Positions 1 to 9,700 of a stretch of 40,126 bases of DNA are shown piece after piece. Positions within the stretch are counted from its first letter, which is position 1; each line of letters opens with the position of its first letter. The notes beneath the pieces are model-generated. The model was not told the origin of the DNA. It saw only the letters and a program-made list of their open reading frames with translations, and did not search any database. Source of the DNA: DASYLJ01 sp964432595 (lineage in GTDB: Bacteria > Desulfobacterota > Binatia > DP-6). The stretch lies in the NCBI GenBank assembly GCA_964432595.1, contig CAYSOF010000042.1, positions 1-40,126 on the forward strand, read 5' to 3'. A program made the position numbers and the translations under genes.

Positions 1-51
1 TTCCGCCGCCTCAACCGCCTCTTGGCCGCCTGATTTTTTGTCACATCAAGG

Positions 52-1308
52 CTAGAACTTGAAGATCACGTCGATGCCGAAGATGCCGGCGTCGTCGACG
101 GGCAGCCCCACCGGGTTGCTCGCGCTCGCGATGCCGCTCGACTTGTCGGCCGCCGGACTCCACTGGTAGCGGCCCTCCGGACGGATGATGAGGTTCGGGA
201 GCGGCTTGATGTTGATGCCGCCGGTGATCTCGTAATACGACGTCGAGCCGTTCTTCCACCACTCGACGCGTCCACCGAATCCGAGCTCGTCGAAGAGCCA
301 GTAGATCAGGTACTGGTTGATGCCGATGGTGTCGTACGTCTGGACCGACACCAGGTCGCTCTGGAGCACGTAGGTGAGGTTCTCGATCGGCTTCACCGCC
401 AGCACCATCGAGTGGGTGTAGCCACTGCCGATGAAGCCGAGATCGCCGAACGTCGTGATGTAGGTGAAGGTCGCCTGCTCGATCGGCGAGTAGCTGAAGC
501 CGCCGAGGAAGTTGTTGCCGTTGCCGATCTGGTCGAAGCCGGTGTCCCAGCCGAGCGTGTAGCCGCCGTACAGGGTGAGACCCTCGACTTGGCTCGGCGC
601 CCAGGTGCCGAGGACACCGGTGTGCGTGAACGCCTCGCTGAAGTTCATCGTCAGCGCATGGCTGTAGAAGAAGTTGTCGGGCGCGGGCACGACCTCGTAG
701 CCGAGGAGCGTGAAGAAGTGGCCGGCCTTCACCGAGAACTCCTTGTAGCCGGCCTCGAGGTACAGCTGCGGGATGGCGAAGCCGTAGATGCCGTGGTCGA
801 AGCCGTTCTGGAAGTCCCAGTTGCCGGGCGGGTTGCCGAAAGCCTGGGTGTTCTGCGCATCGACACCGTACAAGGCGTCGACGCGGAATCCCCAGTCGAG
901 GCCTTCGGCCGCGTCCATGGTCTTCTGGAAGTACAGCCAGGTCTGATGGTTGTTGAACTTGTGCGGATGCGTGTTGAAGACGCCATCCGAGCGGTTCGTG
1001 TAGCCCCACTGGGTCCAGCCACCGAAGTTGATGGGAATGTCGCTGTCTCCCATGACCTCGTCGCGCAGGGTGTAGCCCTTGCCTTCGTTGCTCAGGAACG
1101 GCATCGGACCCCACTCGTAGTAGCCCTTGCCCCACGAATTTCCGGCGTCCTCCTCGGCCGTCTGCTCGTTCCCCGGCTCCGTCGCAGCGCCGGTCTCGGC
1201 GCCCGAGTCCTGTCCCGGTGCCTCCTCGGCCGCCGCCGGCCTCTCAAGGGTCGCCGCCAGCGCCACGGCGAACGTGGCACCCGCGACCAACAAGAGCTTG
1301 CTCCGCAT
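52..1308 (-). CDS. Outer-membrane beta-barrel porin, BBP2/OmpL-like
   Basis: Predicted 418-residue outer-membrane channel. An N-terminal signal peptide (residues 1 to about 28, ending AAA before AEE) is followed by an acidic, low-complexity linker (about 30-60) and then by alternating hydrophobic/polar strands rich in Gly, Tyr, Trp and Phe up to a C-terminal Phe (IFKF), the usual outer-membrane insertion signature. The text (GWTQWGY, FQKTMDAAEGLDWGFRVDALYG, FSYSPIEQ, RYQWSP) fits the putative beta-barrel porin-2 (OmpL-like) family; the substrate is unknown. The ATG at 1306-1308 is preferred to one ten codons upstream because an AGGGAGGGG ribosome-binding site lies just before it and the signal peptide then starts correctly (MRSKLLL). 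The gene is monocistronic and divergent from the next porin. Family assignment is from recognition of sequence style, not a search. Confidence 0.85.
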   Translation of the reverse strand: MRSKLLLVAGATFAVALAATLERPAAAEEAPGQDSGAETGAATEPGNEQTAEEDAGNSWGKGYYEWGPMPFLSNEGKGYTLRDEVMGDSDIPINFGGWTQWGYTNRSDGVFNTHPHKFNNHQTWLYFQKTMDAAEGLDWGFRVDALYGVDAQNTQAFGNPPGNWDFQNGFDHGIYGFAIPQLYLEAGYKEFSVKAGHFFTLLGYEVVPAPDNFFYSHALTMNFSEAFTHTGVLGTWAPSQVEGLTLYGGYTLGWDTGFDQIGNGNNFLGGFSYSPIEQATFTYITTFGDLGFIGSGYTHSMVLAVKPIENLTYVLQSDLVSVQTYDTIGINQYLIYWLFDELGFGGRVEWWKNGSTSYYEITGGINIKPLPNLIIRPEGRYQWSPAADKSSGIASASNPVGLPVDDAGIFGIDVIFKF

Positions 1309-1648
1309 TGTCCCCTCCCTTTTCGTTGTCCCGTTCAAAATAATGACCGCGCAGACAAGCCCGTCCGTGGACTGGGCGGTGAATCGCCGGCAGCGACGTC
1401 GCTCGTGTGCGTCGCCGACATAGCAAGGGCGATGCCGGATCGTCGCGTTCGCGAATCACGTAAAATACCCCACGGTGACGGCGCCCTCGCGCATCACAAC
1501 CATATGGCTTGCCTGAGAACTGGGCATTGACCTGGCTACGGCTGCCCGAATCCTTGGCAGCTCGCGCCATCTCGACGCTCGACGAAGCCGTCGGGTCGAT
1601 CACGACGCGCGCAAAGGCACGATGCGATGAGACGACGTCGAGCGAAAT

Positions 1649-1677
1649 TTGACAGTCACGCGGCTTTTCGCTACCAG
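1649..1677 (+). promoter_or_regulatory. Candidate sigma-70 promoter for the porin leader
   Basis: TTGACA at 1649-1654 is a perfect -35 box. A spacer of 17 bases gives TACCAG (1672-1677) as the -10, which keeps only the TA of the consensus. Transcription would start near 1684 and run about 120 bases to the terminator stem at 1803. The strength of the -10 is the weak point. Confidence 0.35.
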
Positions 1678-1802
1678 AGCACCCCGTGACGAATCATTTC
1701 GCGCCCTGTCGTTGTACCGAGGCCCGGGGGAGCTCCCAGGTCTGCGGTCGCGCGGCGTGCGAAATCCGATACTGAGCATCGCATCGTCGACGTCGAGCCA
1801 AG

Positions 1803-1835
1803 AGGCCCGGGAGGCAGCAGCCCCCGGGCCTTTTT
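1803..1835 (+). terminator. Intrinsic terminator upstream of the alginate-export-like porin
   Basis: AGGCCCGGG (1803-1811) pairs perfectly with CCCGGGCCT (1823-1831) across an 11-base loop, and a run of T (1831-1835) follows on the plus strand. No plus-strand gene ends upstream, and the next start codon is only 45 bases downstream, so it either ends a small RNA or works as a leader attenuator. A segment at 1720-1730 is complementary to all eleven bases 1821-1831. Confidence 0.75.
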
Positions 1836-1880
1836 CGTGTCCGCCCCACGAAAACCAAGCTCGACGAAAGGAACGATCCG

Positions 1881-3566
1881 ATGACCCTGACCTTCTCCAG
1901 CATCACCCGACTCGGGAACCGCGCCACCTTCGGCGGCCCTGCGCCGGGTCGGGCCGGCACGCTGCGGCTGATCCTGCTCCTGCTACCCGTCCTCCTTCTC
2001 TCGTGCCCCGGCCTCGCTGCGGCCGCGGACGCCAGCGTGCCGACGGCAGTCACCGCGGGTGACGTCGAGGCAGACGGCGACGAGCTGCTCGCGCAGGCCC
2101 CGCCGAAGAAGGACGACGGCATCCTGGCGCCGGCCCCGCCGCCGGCCGACGTCAACAAGGACAAGCTGCTCGATGCGGCCGAGAAAGGACGACCAGACGC
2201 TGCGCCGAAAGCGGCGGCCGCCGGAGAGCCGCCACCCCGCGACTACTACGTGAAGCCGCGCGGCTACCGCATCATCCCCGAGTCGGATCCGCCCCGCTAC
2301 GTCCGCAACGCGGCGAAGACCGGCCTGTCGATCCTCCAGAATGCGACCTGGCTGGACCTCGGCATCGAGCATCGCATGCGCTACGAGTACCGCGACGACA
2401 GCTTTCTCCGCACGCCGCAGGAGAGCGAGGACAATCCGTTCTACCTCCGCTCCCGTCTCTTCGTCGGCGTGAAGGATGCGCTCGATCCCTTCCGCTTCGC
2501 GATCGAGTTCCAGGACTCGCGCTGGGAGAACAGCAAGTTCAAGAACACGAACCGTGAGGTGAACGAGACCGAGCTGATCCAGATGTACGGCGAGCTCCAC
2601 TTCAAGGACGCCTACGGCAAGGGCAAGCCGATCTGGATCCGCGGCGGCCGCATGGCGTTCGAGCTGCTCGACCGGCGGCTCGTCGCGAACAACGAGTTCC
2701 GGAACACCAGCAACAACTTCCAGGGCGTCCGTGCCCACGCGGGCACGCAGACCCAGCAGTTCGAGCTCGACCTGCTCGCGCTGCAGCCGATCAACCGGCT
2801 TCTGTACGAGTTCGATGAGGAGGTCGACGATCTGTGGTTCTACGGCGCGGTCGGGAGCGTCCGCCGCTGGTCCGAGTACGCCACCATCCAGCCCTACTGG
2901 TTCGGTCTGACCCAGGGCATCGCCGAGGAGGTCGCGGAAACGGACGACGACACCTACAGCATCCAGACGATCGGCATCCGCAACTACGGCATCGTCGCCA
3001 AGAACTGGGACTGGGACGTCGATATGGCGTACCAGTTCGGCACGTGGAAGAAGGACCTCGACCAGAACGCCTGGGCCTCCACGCTCGAGGTCGGCTACAC
3101 CTTCCTCGACACGCCATGGACCCCGCGCCTCAGCGGCTTCTTCGGCTACGGCAGCGGCGACAGGGATCCGGACGACGCCGAGAACAACAACTTCAACTCG
3201 CTGTACGGCTTCAACCAGCCGTGGTCGCGCAACGACTACTTCTCGTGGGACAACTCCATCCAGCCGAAATTCCGCGTCGAGGTCGCACCCACCCCGGACC
3301 TCCTGATCGACGCCGGGTTCGGTGCCTTCTGGCTCGCCAGCTCCCGCGCGCCGTGGTCTCGCGCCGAGCTGAGCGACCCATCGGGCCGGAGCGGCAACTG
3401 GCTCGGTACGGAGTACGACATCCGCGCCCGGTACCGCCTCTTCAAGCGCATTTTCCTCGAGGCCAGCTACTCGCGCTTCAACCCCGGCAGCTTCCCGAGC
3501 GACCTCGGCAAGGACGAGTCCTCGAACTTCTTCTACATGCAGGTGTCCCTCAACCCGTTCGAGTGA
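1881..3566 (+). CDS. Alginate-export-family outer-membrane porin
   Basis: 561-residue exported beta-barrel protein. A long basic n-region precedes a hydrophobic stretch (about residues 28-45, LILLLLPVLLLSCPGLAAA), then an Ala/Pro/Lys-rich linker to about 115, then the barrel. Blocks such as GIEHRMRYEYRDDSF, FRFAIEFQDSRW, WIRGGRMAFELLDRRLVANN and FLEASYSRFNPGSFPS are typical of the alginate_exp family, whose members often sit in non-alginate settings; the substrate here is unknown and no alginate genes are nearby. A good ribosome-binding site (AAAGGAA, seven bases before ATG) fixes the start. The C-terminus is NPFE, so the usual terminal Phe is penultimate. An intrinsic terminator lies 45 bases upstream of the start codon, which suggests control by attenuation or processing. 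Confidence 0.82.
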   Translation: MTLTFSSITRLGNRATFGGPAPGRAGTLRLILLLLPVLLLSCPGLAAAADASVPTAVTAGDVEADGDELLAQAPPKKDDGILAPAPPPADVNKDKLLDAAEKGRPDAAPKAAAAGEPPPRDYYVKPRGYRIIPESDPPRYVRNAAKTGLSILQNATWLDLGIEHRMRYEYRDDSFLRTPQESEDNPFYLRSRLFVGVKDALDPFRFAIEFQDSRWENSKFKNTNREVNETELIQMYGELHFKDAYGKGKPIWIRGGRMAFELLDRRLVANNEFRNTSNNFQGVRAHAGTQTQQFELDLLALQPINRLLYEFDEEVDDLWFYGAVGSVRRWSEYATIQPYWFGLTQGIAEEVAETDDDTYSIQTIGIRNYGIVAKNWDWDVDMAYQFGTWKKDLDQNAWASTLEVGYTFLDTPWTPRLSGFFGYGSGDRDPDDAENNNFNSLYGFNQPWSRNDYFSWDNSIQPKFRVEVAPTPDLLIDAGFGAFWLASSRAPWSRAELSDPSGRSGNWLGTEYDIRARYRLFKRIFLEASYSRFNPGSFPSDLGKDESSNFFYMQVSLNPFE

Positions 3567-3666
3567 CCGCACACGCTCGTCGCGAGCCCGGCGAGGATGA
3601 GGCACGAGGCTCGACACGGACGTCTCCGAGCCCAAGCCGTCGCAGACGTCGTCCAGATCGGCGACG

Positions 3667-4119
3667 CTACTCGAGGACGTGGCCGGTGCCCGTCGATCGG
3701 CCTGCGCTCGAACCCGCGAACAATAGGAAGAGCGACCCGAGCAACATCGACCAGTCCGTGCGGGCCTCGTGTGCCATGGCCCAGAAGCCACGATCCGCGA
3801 GGATCGGTACCTTCGTTGACGCAATGGCGACCACCATGATGCAGATGAGCGGCACGACGGCTGCGCGAGTAGCTATCCCGAGAAGCACGAGCGCACCGCA
3901 GCCGATCTCCATCGTGCCGACGAGCGGTCCGAGCAGGTCGGGCATGGGCAGCCCGATCTTCGCGAAGCGTCCGGCGCCCAGCTCGGCGGGGAAGAGGAAC
4001 TTTTGTATCCCCTCGGACAGGAACACGGCGCCGACCATCACCCGGATGAGCATCGTCCCGACCGTGACGCGCGCCGGCGCCCCCAGACCGGTCGCGGCGT
4101 GACTCCTCGTGCTTGTCAC
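3667..4119 (-). CDS. DoxX family membrane protein
   Basis: 150-residue integral membrane protein with four hydrophobic segments (about MLIRVMVGAVFLSEGIQKFL, MEIGCGALVLLGIA, AAVVPLICIMVVAIAS, SMLLGSLFLLFAG). The SEGIQKFLFP and G-A-G-RF pattern after helix 1 and the conserved mid-helix Gly/Glu are those of the DoxX family, which is linked to quinol or thiol redox processes in some bacteria; the role here is unknown. I place the start at a GTG (4117-4119) because GGAGGAGG lies eight bases before it; the frame stays open further upstream but that part is Arg/Thr-rich and looks non-coding. It follows the tolC-like gene by 154 bases on the same strand and may be the last gene of the efflux operon. 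Confidence 0.82.
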   Translation of the reverse strand: MTSTRSHAATGLGAPARVTVGTMLIRVMVGAVFLSEGIQKFLFPAELGAGRFAKIGLPMPDLLGPLVGTMEIGCGALVLLGIATRAAVVPLICIMVVAIASTKVPILADRGFWAMAHEARTDWSMLLGSLFLLFAGSSAGRSTGTGHVLE

Positions 4120-4273
4120 TGGCGTGGCCTCCTCCAGCGCGTCGACGTCTGGTGTTCGCTCCAGTTCCGCGACGTCACCACCATTTTGGTTCGGCTGCCG
4201 CCCAATATGCGAGGCATCCGGATCGCCGCCATGGCGTCGTCCACCGACGACGCGCTGGGCCGTTCGCGGCTCA

Positions 4274-5668
4274 TCATCTCGGCTGACGCTGCCGCGACCC
4301 GTAGACGTCCGGAGGCTTCGCGTCTTCCCCCACCGGCGCCGACAACTTCCCCAACGCCGCGACCAGCGCATACTGCGCCTTGTCGTAGTCGGCGACCGCC
4401 GCGACGTAGTCGCGCTGTGCACTGGCCAGCTCCTCTTCGGCCTCGACGGTCTCCAGCACGCTCTCCACCCCGAACGCCCGACGCTCGCGGGCCAGGTTCC
4501 ATCCTCGTTCCGCCGCCGACACCTGCCGCTGTACGGTGGCGAGCTGGTCCGACAGCGAACGAATCCGCGTGCGGGCGACGACGACCTCCCGCCGTATGCG
4601 GTCCTCGATCCGCTGCTCGACGATCCGTGCCTCGTTCAGCCTCGCATCGGCGGCGCGGATGCGCGCCACGTCGAACAGGCCGCCCGGCCCGATGCGCCAG
4701 CTCAGACCGGCAAAGTAGTCGTACGCGCCCCCCCGGTGGCCGAAGTCCGTGTCGATGCCACCGCCGAGCTCCGCCGCCGCGACCTGCGCCCCCAGCGTCG
4801 GGATCAGCGGCCCGTAGGTCGCCCCGGCGCTGTCGTGGCGTGCCGCGGCGACGAGCGCTTGGCTCTGGCGACGCTCGGGACGCAAGGTCAAGGCTTCGCG
4901 GACCAACGCATCTTCATCGGCGTCCGTACCCGGCAGCGTTAGCGTCCCGAAGTCTTCGTCTCGCGCGGCGAGGTCGACCGTCGGGTCCAGGTGGAGCGTC
5001 TCGGCAAGACGCGCGGCAGCGATGCGCCGAGCCTCCTCTGCCCGGCGCAGCGCGACACGCCGGCGTTCGGCCCGCACCTGCACGAGCAGCTCGTCGCCCT
5101 TGAACGCGATGCCGATCGTCACGGCCCGTTTGAGCTGGTCCAGGTATTCTTCCGCCACCGCCAGCGCTCGTCGCGCGACGAGCATCTGCGCCTGGGCCGC
5201 GGCGAGGTCGAAGTAGCCATGCGCCGCGGCGAGCACGACGTCCTGCCGCACGGCTTCCGCACCATGTTGGGCGGCGACCACGGTCTGCCGCGCGGCGAGC
5301 GTTGCGAAGTAGGCATGCCCGATGTCGACCTCCGCGCTCACCGCACCACCCGCATTGTAAAGCTGCTTGTCGGCATCGATGATCGCGCCTTCGATCGTCT
5401 GAGCGCGTCCCTCGTGGCGCTTGTAGCTGGCTCCCGCCGTCAGCCAGGGCAGGAACCGCTGGAGTGCTCCCAGCCGCGCGGCTCGTGCCTGCGCGAGCCG
5501 CTCACGGGCGATCGACACGTCGAGGTTCTGTGCCCCCGCGAGACGCAAGGCGGTGGCGAGATCGATCGGCAGCGGTCCAGCCGTCTCGGCGTGCACGACG
5601 GAACCCACGGCGATCGCGACGACCGCCAGGCGCCACCAGGCTCGTCGTACCGATTCGTGCGTACTCAC
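4274..5668 (-). CDS. TolC-family outer-membrane efflux channel
   Basis: 464 residues. A signal peptide (about 1-27, ending VVHA) precedes two outer-membrane-efflux-protein repeats of long Ala/Arg/Glu-rich coiled helices (about 33-220 and 250-445), as in TolC/OprM channels. Motifs include LATALRLAGAQNLDVSIARE near the N-terminus and ARERRAFGVESVLETVEAEE before the last helix. There is no lipobox Cys, so it is TolC- rather than OprM-like. Its ATG (5666-5668) overlaps the TGA of the adaptor gene (ATGA), so the two are probably translationally coupled. Together with the two upstream genes it completes a tripartite RND efflux pump. Confidence 0.9.
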   Translation of the reverse strand: MSTHESVRRAWWRLAVVAIAVGSVVHAETAGPLPIDLATALRLAGAQNLDVSIARERLAQARAARLGALQRFLPWLTAGASYKRHEGRAQTIEGAIIDADKQLYNAGGAVSAEVDIGHAYFATLAARQTVVAAQHGAEAVRQDVVLAAAHGYFDLAAAQAQMLVARRALAVAEEYLDQLKRAVTIGIAFKGDELLVQVRAERRRVALRRAEEARRIAAARLAETLHLDPTVDLAARDEDFGTLTLPGTDADEDALVREALTLRPERRQSQALVAAARHDSAGATYGPLIPTLGAQVAAAELGGGIDTDFGHRGGAYDYFAGLSWRIGPGGLFDVARIRAADARLNEARIVEQRIEDRIRREVVVARTRIRSLSDQLATVQRQVSAAERGWNLARERRAFGVESVLETVEAEEELASAQRDYVAAVADYDKAQYALVAALGKLSAPVGEDAKPPDVYGSRQRQPR

Positions 5669-6759
5669 GGTCGTTCCGCCTCGTCGACGCGGACCGGCTG
5701 GCCGTTCTCGAGCGGCGTGCGGCCCACAGCGACGACGGGCTGGTCCGCCTCCACGCCGCGCAGGACCTCGACCGAGGACGCATCCTCCAATCCGGTTTCG
5801 ACGGTCACCTTGCGTACCTTGCCCTCCGGATCGACGACGAACAGGGAGCGACCGGATGCGTCGACGATCAGCGACTCGCGGGGAAGTAGGAGCGCGCCTG
5901 GATGCCGTTCGACGTCGAGCCGCACGGTGGCGTACATGCCGGGACGCAACGTGCGTTGGGGATTGCTCACGTCGATCTCGGCGAGCATGGTGCGCGTCGC
6001 ATCGTCGAGTGCGTACGACATCCGCGTCACCGCGGCCTCGCGCCGGAATCCCGGAACCTCGGCGACGGTGATGACGGCGGGCGTACCCGGCCGAACGAAC
6101 GGCACATCCGACTCGGGCACCGCCACCCGGACGCGAACGGTGTCGAAGTTCGCCAGCGATACGATCGCGGCGCCTTGCGGTGCGCCGGTGGTGGCGGCAG
6201 GGATGAACGCCCCGGGGTCGACGAACCGCCGCGTGATGACGCCGGCGAACGGCGCCGTGATCTTTGCGAATCCGAGCAGCGTTTCGATGCGCGACAGGTT
6301 CGCCGCCGCTACCTTCTGGCGGGCGTTGGCGTCGTCCACCGTCGCCGGGACCACGAGATCGGGCGCTTGCTTCCGCGCGGCCGAGACACGGCGATGCTCG
6401 GCGACCGCGACCTCCACTTCGGCCTGCGCCCGCACGCGGTCCGCGAGCAGCTCGGGAACTTGTATCTCGGCGATAGGCGCACCGGCCGCGACCTCGTCGC
6501 CTTTGTCGACGTCGATCCTCTCGAGGTAGCCAGTCACCTTCGCGAACAGGGTCGCTTCCTGCCAGGCGCGCACGGTGGCCGGCAGATCGATGGATCGGAC
6601 GATGTCGCCACGGCGCAACCGAACGACACGCACGGTCCGTGGGGTGCTCGACCGGTCGAGCGCAACCGCGGGGTTCGACTCGTCACAGCCGATCTGCAGC
6701 GACATGGCACCCGCGATCGATACGCCGAGCCCCAAAGCCTTGTAGCCGCGCGCTGTCAT
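5665..6759 (-). CDS. RND efflux periplasmic adaptor (HlyD/MFP family)
   Basis: 364 residues. N-terminal hydrophobic segment (YKALGLGVSIAGAMSLQIGC) ends in a Cys at about residue 25, a degenerate lipobox, so it may be lipid-anchored. The barrel-sandwich lipoyl halves follow (KVTGYLERIDVDKGDEV at about 75, then AKITAPFAGVITRRFVDPGAF after the helical hairpin), then the beta-barrel domain (VRVRVAVPESDVPFVRPG) and a C-terminal membrane-proximal domain (VEVLRGVEADQPVVAVGRTPLENGQPV). This is the standard MFP order. No His/Met-rich metal-binding segment is seen, arguing against a CusB-type metal pump. The start codon overlaps the stop of the RND gene (ATGA) and the end overlaps the start of the tolC-like gene. 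Confidence 0.9.
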   Translation of the reverse strand: MTARGYKALGLGVSIAGAMSLQIGCDESNPAVALDRSSTPRTVRVVRLRRGDIVRSIDLPATVRAWQEATLFAKVTGYLERIDVDKGDEVAAGAPIAEIQVPELLADRVRAQAEVEVAVAEHRRVSAARKQAPDLVVPATVDDANARQKVAAANLSRIETLLGFAKITAPFAGVITRRFVDPGAFIPAATTGAPQGAAIVSLANFDTVRVRVAVPESDVPFVRPGTPAVITVAEVPGFRREAAVTRMSYALDDATRTMLAEIDVSNPQRTLRPGMYATVRLDVERHPGALLLPRESLIVDASGRSLFVVDPEGKVRKVTVETGLEDASSVEVLRGVEADQPVVAVGRTPLENGQPVRVDEAERP

Positions 6760-9700
6760 CGAGCCTCCTCGCCGGCCACGCGGGTCCGGTCCGCGTCGAT
6801 GTCGCTCGGATACATCGACGCCGACGCGGCGCTCGCCCGCCCCTGCACGATGGCGAACACGGCGGGCAACACGACCAGCGTCGCAACGGTCGCCGCGCTC
6901 AATCCGCCGACGACCGCGCGGCCGAGCGGCGCCGACTGCTCCCCGCCCTCGCCGAAACCGATCGCCATCGGGATCATGCCGGCGATCATCGCGGAGCCGG
7001 TCATCAGGATCGGGCGCAAACGACTGCCGGCGCCGTCCACGGCCGCGTCGACGGCGCCCAGGCCGTCGAGCCGGGCGCGCTCCGCGAACGTCGTCAGCAG
7101 AATCGCATTCGCGACCGCCACACCGACGGCCATGATGGCGCCGATGTACGACTGAACGTTGATGGTGGTCTTCGTGATCCACAGTGCCAGCACAACGCCG
7201 GCGAGCACCGCGGGCGCCGTCGAGCCCACGATCAGCGCGAGCCGCAACGACTGGAAGTTGGCGGCGAGCAGCAGCACGATGATCGTGAGCGCCAGCAGCA
7301 AGCCGGTACGCAGCCCGCCGAGCATCTCCTCCAGCGGGACGATCTGACCACGAACGCTGACCGTCACCCCTGCCGGCGGCGCTTCCATTTCGGCCAACGC
7401 GTCACGAATCTGCGCGGCCGCGGTGCCCAGGTCCGTCCCGGCCACGTTGGCCGTCACGGTGATGGTGCGCTGCATGTTGTAGCGTTCGTACAGGCCGATC
7501 GCCGTCCCTGCCGCGACGCTCGCGACGTTGCGGAGAAGCACGGGCTCGCCAGCACGCGCCGCGACCGGCACGTTTCGCAAGTCCTCGATCGACGTCATCC
7601 GCTGCTTCGGCACCTGCACCTGCACCTGGTAGGCCACTCCGCTCTTGGGGTCCGCCCAGTACACCGGCGTGGTGAATCGACTCGAGGACGTCGCGGCGAC
7701 GAGGGCGCGCGACGCCTCGCCGACACGCACGCCCATCAGCCCGGCACGCTCTCGATCGATGTCGACTTTGAGCGTCGGATAGTCGAGAGACTGGCCGAAC
7801 TGCAGATCGCGCAAGGTCGGGATGCCAGCCAGACGATCGCGGACCTTCTGCGCGTACTCGAAGTCGGCCGTGATGTTCGTGCCGCTCACCGCCACTTCGA
7901 TGGGAGCCGGCGCGCCGAGGCTCATCACGCGACTCACGATGTCGCTCGGCTCGAACGACACCCGCACCGCCGGCATCGTCGCCGCCAGCGTCGCGCGCAG
8001 CTTCTCTTGCACCTCGTCGACCGCGACGGGCGTGTCCGGCCGCAGCTGGATCTGCACGACGGCCTCCTCCGGACCGCTGTTCCAGAGATAGATCAGATTG
8101 ATCGGATAGGCGGCCGAATGCACGCCGATGAACGCGACGCTGACGGCGACGTTGTCGGCCCCGACTTCCGCCTTGACCGCGTCGATGGCCGCCGTCACGA
8201 GCGACTCCGTGCGCTCCAATCGCGTCCCGGCCGGCGCGCGCAACCGAAGCTGAATTTGCCCAGCATCGACCGTGGGAAAGATGTCCGTCCCGAGGCGCGC
8301 GCCACCGACGACGACGATTCCGCCGGTGAGCGCGACATACGCGATCACCACCGACCAGCGCAGCTGCATCAGGCGCAACACGAACCGTCGATAGCGCGAC
8401 GCGAACCGCGCGAAGGCGCCGGTCTCACCGGCCCCACCGGCGACGTGCCGCCCCGGGAACCAGACCGCGAGAATCGGCACGAGCGTGCTCGAGAGGAGGA
8501 ACGACGCGATCATGGAGAACCCTACGGCGAGCGATAGCGGCACGAAGAGCGCCCGCGGCACGCCGGTCATGAACGCGCTCGGCAGGAACACCGCGAGGAT
8601 GCACAGCATCGCCAGGAAGCGCGGGACGGTCGTCTCCACGGTCGCGTCGTAGACCGCATGCGCGAGAGAGCGGCCGCTCGCTCGATGCACGTGAATGTTC
8701 TCGATCGCGACGGTCGCTTCGTCGACCAGGATGCCCACCGCAAGCGCGAGCCCGCCGAGCGTCATCAGGTTGACCGTCTGCCCGGTCAGCCAGAGCGCGA
8801 ATACCGCGGCGAGCAGCGAAATCGGGATGTTGAGCACCACGATGGCGGCGCTGCGCCAGTCACGCAGGAACAGCAGGACCATCACGCCCGTGAGACACGC
8901 GCCCAGCGCGCCTTCCTCGAGGAGCGTGCCGATCGCCCGGGTGACCAGCGGCGCCTGGTCGAATTCGTAGCTGATCGTGACGTCGTCCGGCAGCGCGCTC
9001 TGAAACTTCGGCAGGTTCTGCTTGACGAGGTCCACGACGGCCAGCGTCGACGCGTCCGCGCGCTTCGTCACCGGCATGTAGACCGTGCGTCGTCCGTTCA
9101 CGACGGCGATGCTCGTCACGATGTCCGACCCGTCGACCACCTCGGCGACGTCGCGCACGAAGACTGCCGGATCGACGCCCGTGCGAACGGGAATCGTGCC
9201 GAGGTCGGCGACATTCTTCACCACGGAGTTGACGGGCACCATCGGGTAGTCGTCGCCCAGGCTGACGTTTCCCGAGGGACTGATGACGTTCGATGCCGCG
9301 ATCGCGGACACGATCTCGTCGGGCGACATCCCGTACGCCTGCAACCGATCCGGCTTGACGTTGATCACCACCGTCCGCGGGCTGCCACCGAACGGCGGGG
9401 GCGCCGACACGCCAGGCAACGTCGCGAACAGCGGGCGGACGCGGTTGAGCGCGGCGTCCTGCATCTCGGCGACGGTCCGCGTCTCGCTGCCGAGGACGAG
9501 CGTACCGACCGGGACACTGCCCGCATCGAACCGCATCACGAAGGGTGGCACCGTCCCAGGCGGCATGAACGCCCGCGCGCGGTTGACGTAGGCGATGGTC
9601 TCCGACATCGCCTGCGCCATGTCGGTGCCGGGGTGGAACTGGAGCTTGATCACGGTCGCGCCCTGTATCGACTTCGACTCGACGTGCTCGATGCCGGTGA

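Larger units (their letters stand above)
1309..1880. other. Intergenic region between divergent porins; leader RNA candidate
   Basis: No convincing gene lies in these 572 bases. The left part should hold the promoter of the minus-strand porin, but I see no clear boxes. The right part (about 1649-1880) holds a perfect TTGACA at 1649-1654, a GC-rich palindrome at 1728-1737 and a canonical intrinsic terminator at 1803-1835, all read on the plus strand toward the alginate-export-like gene. Short open frames here have no signal peptide or recognisable domain and I do not call them. Confidence 0.5.

Noticed and set aside
1..33. Open frame ending in TGA at the left edge (…FRRLNRLLAA)
   Set aside because: Eleven codons cannot be told from chance; it may be the end of a plus-strand gene that begins outside the window.
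1881..3566. Alginate biosynthesis cluster
   Set aside because: Only the barrel family points to alginate; no polymerase, epimerase or lyase gene is present.
6639..8537. Long antisense frames within the RND pump gene
   Set aside because: Arg/His-rich shadows of the pump gene; no start signal or domain.
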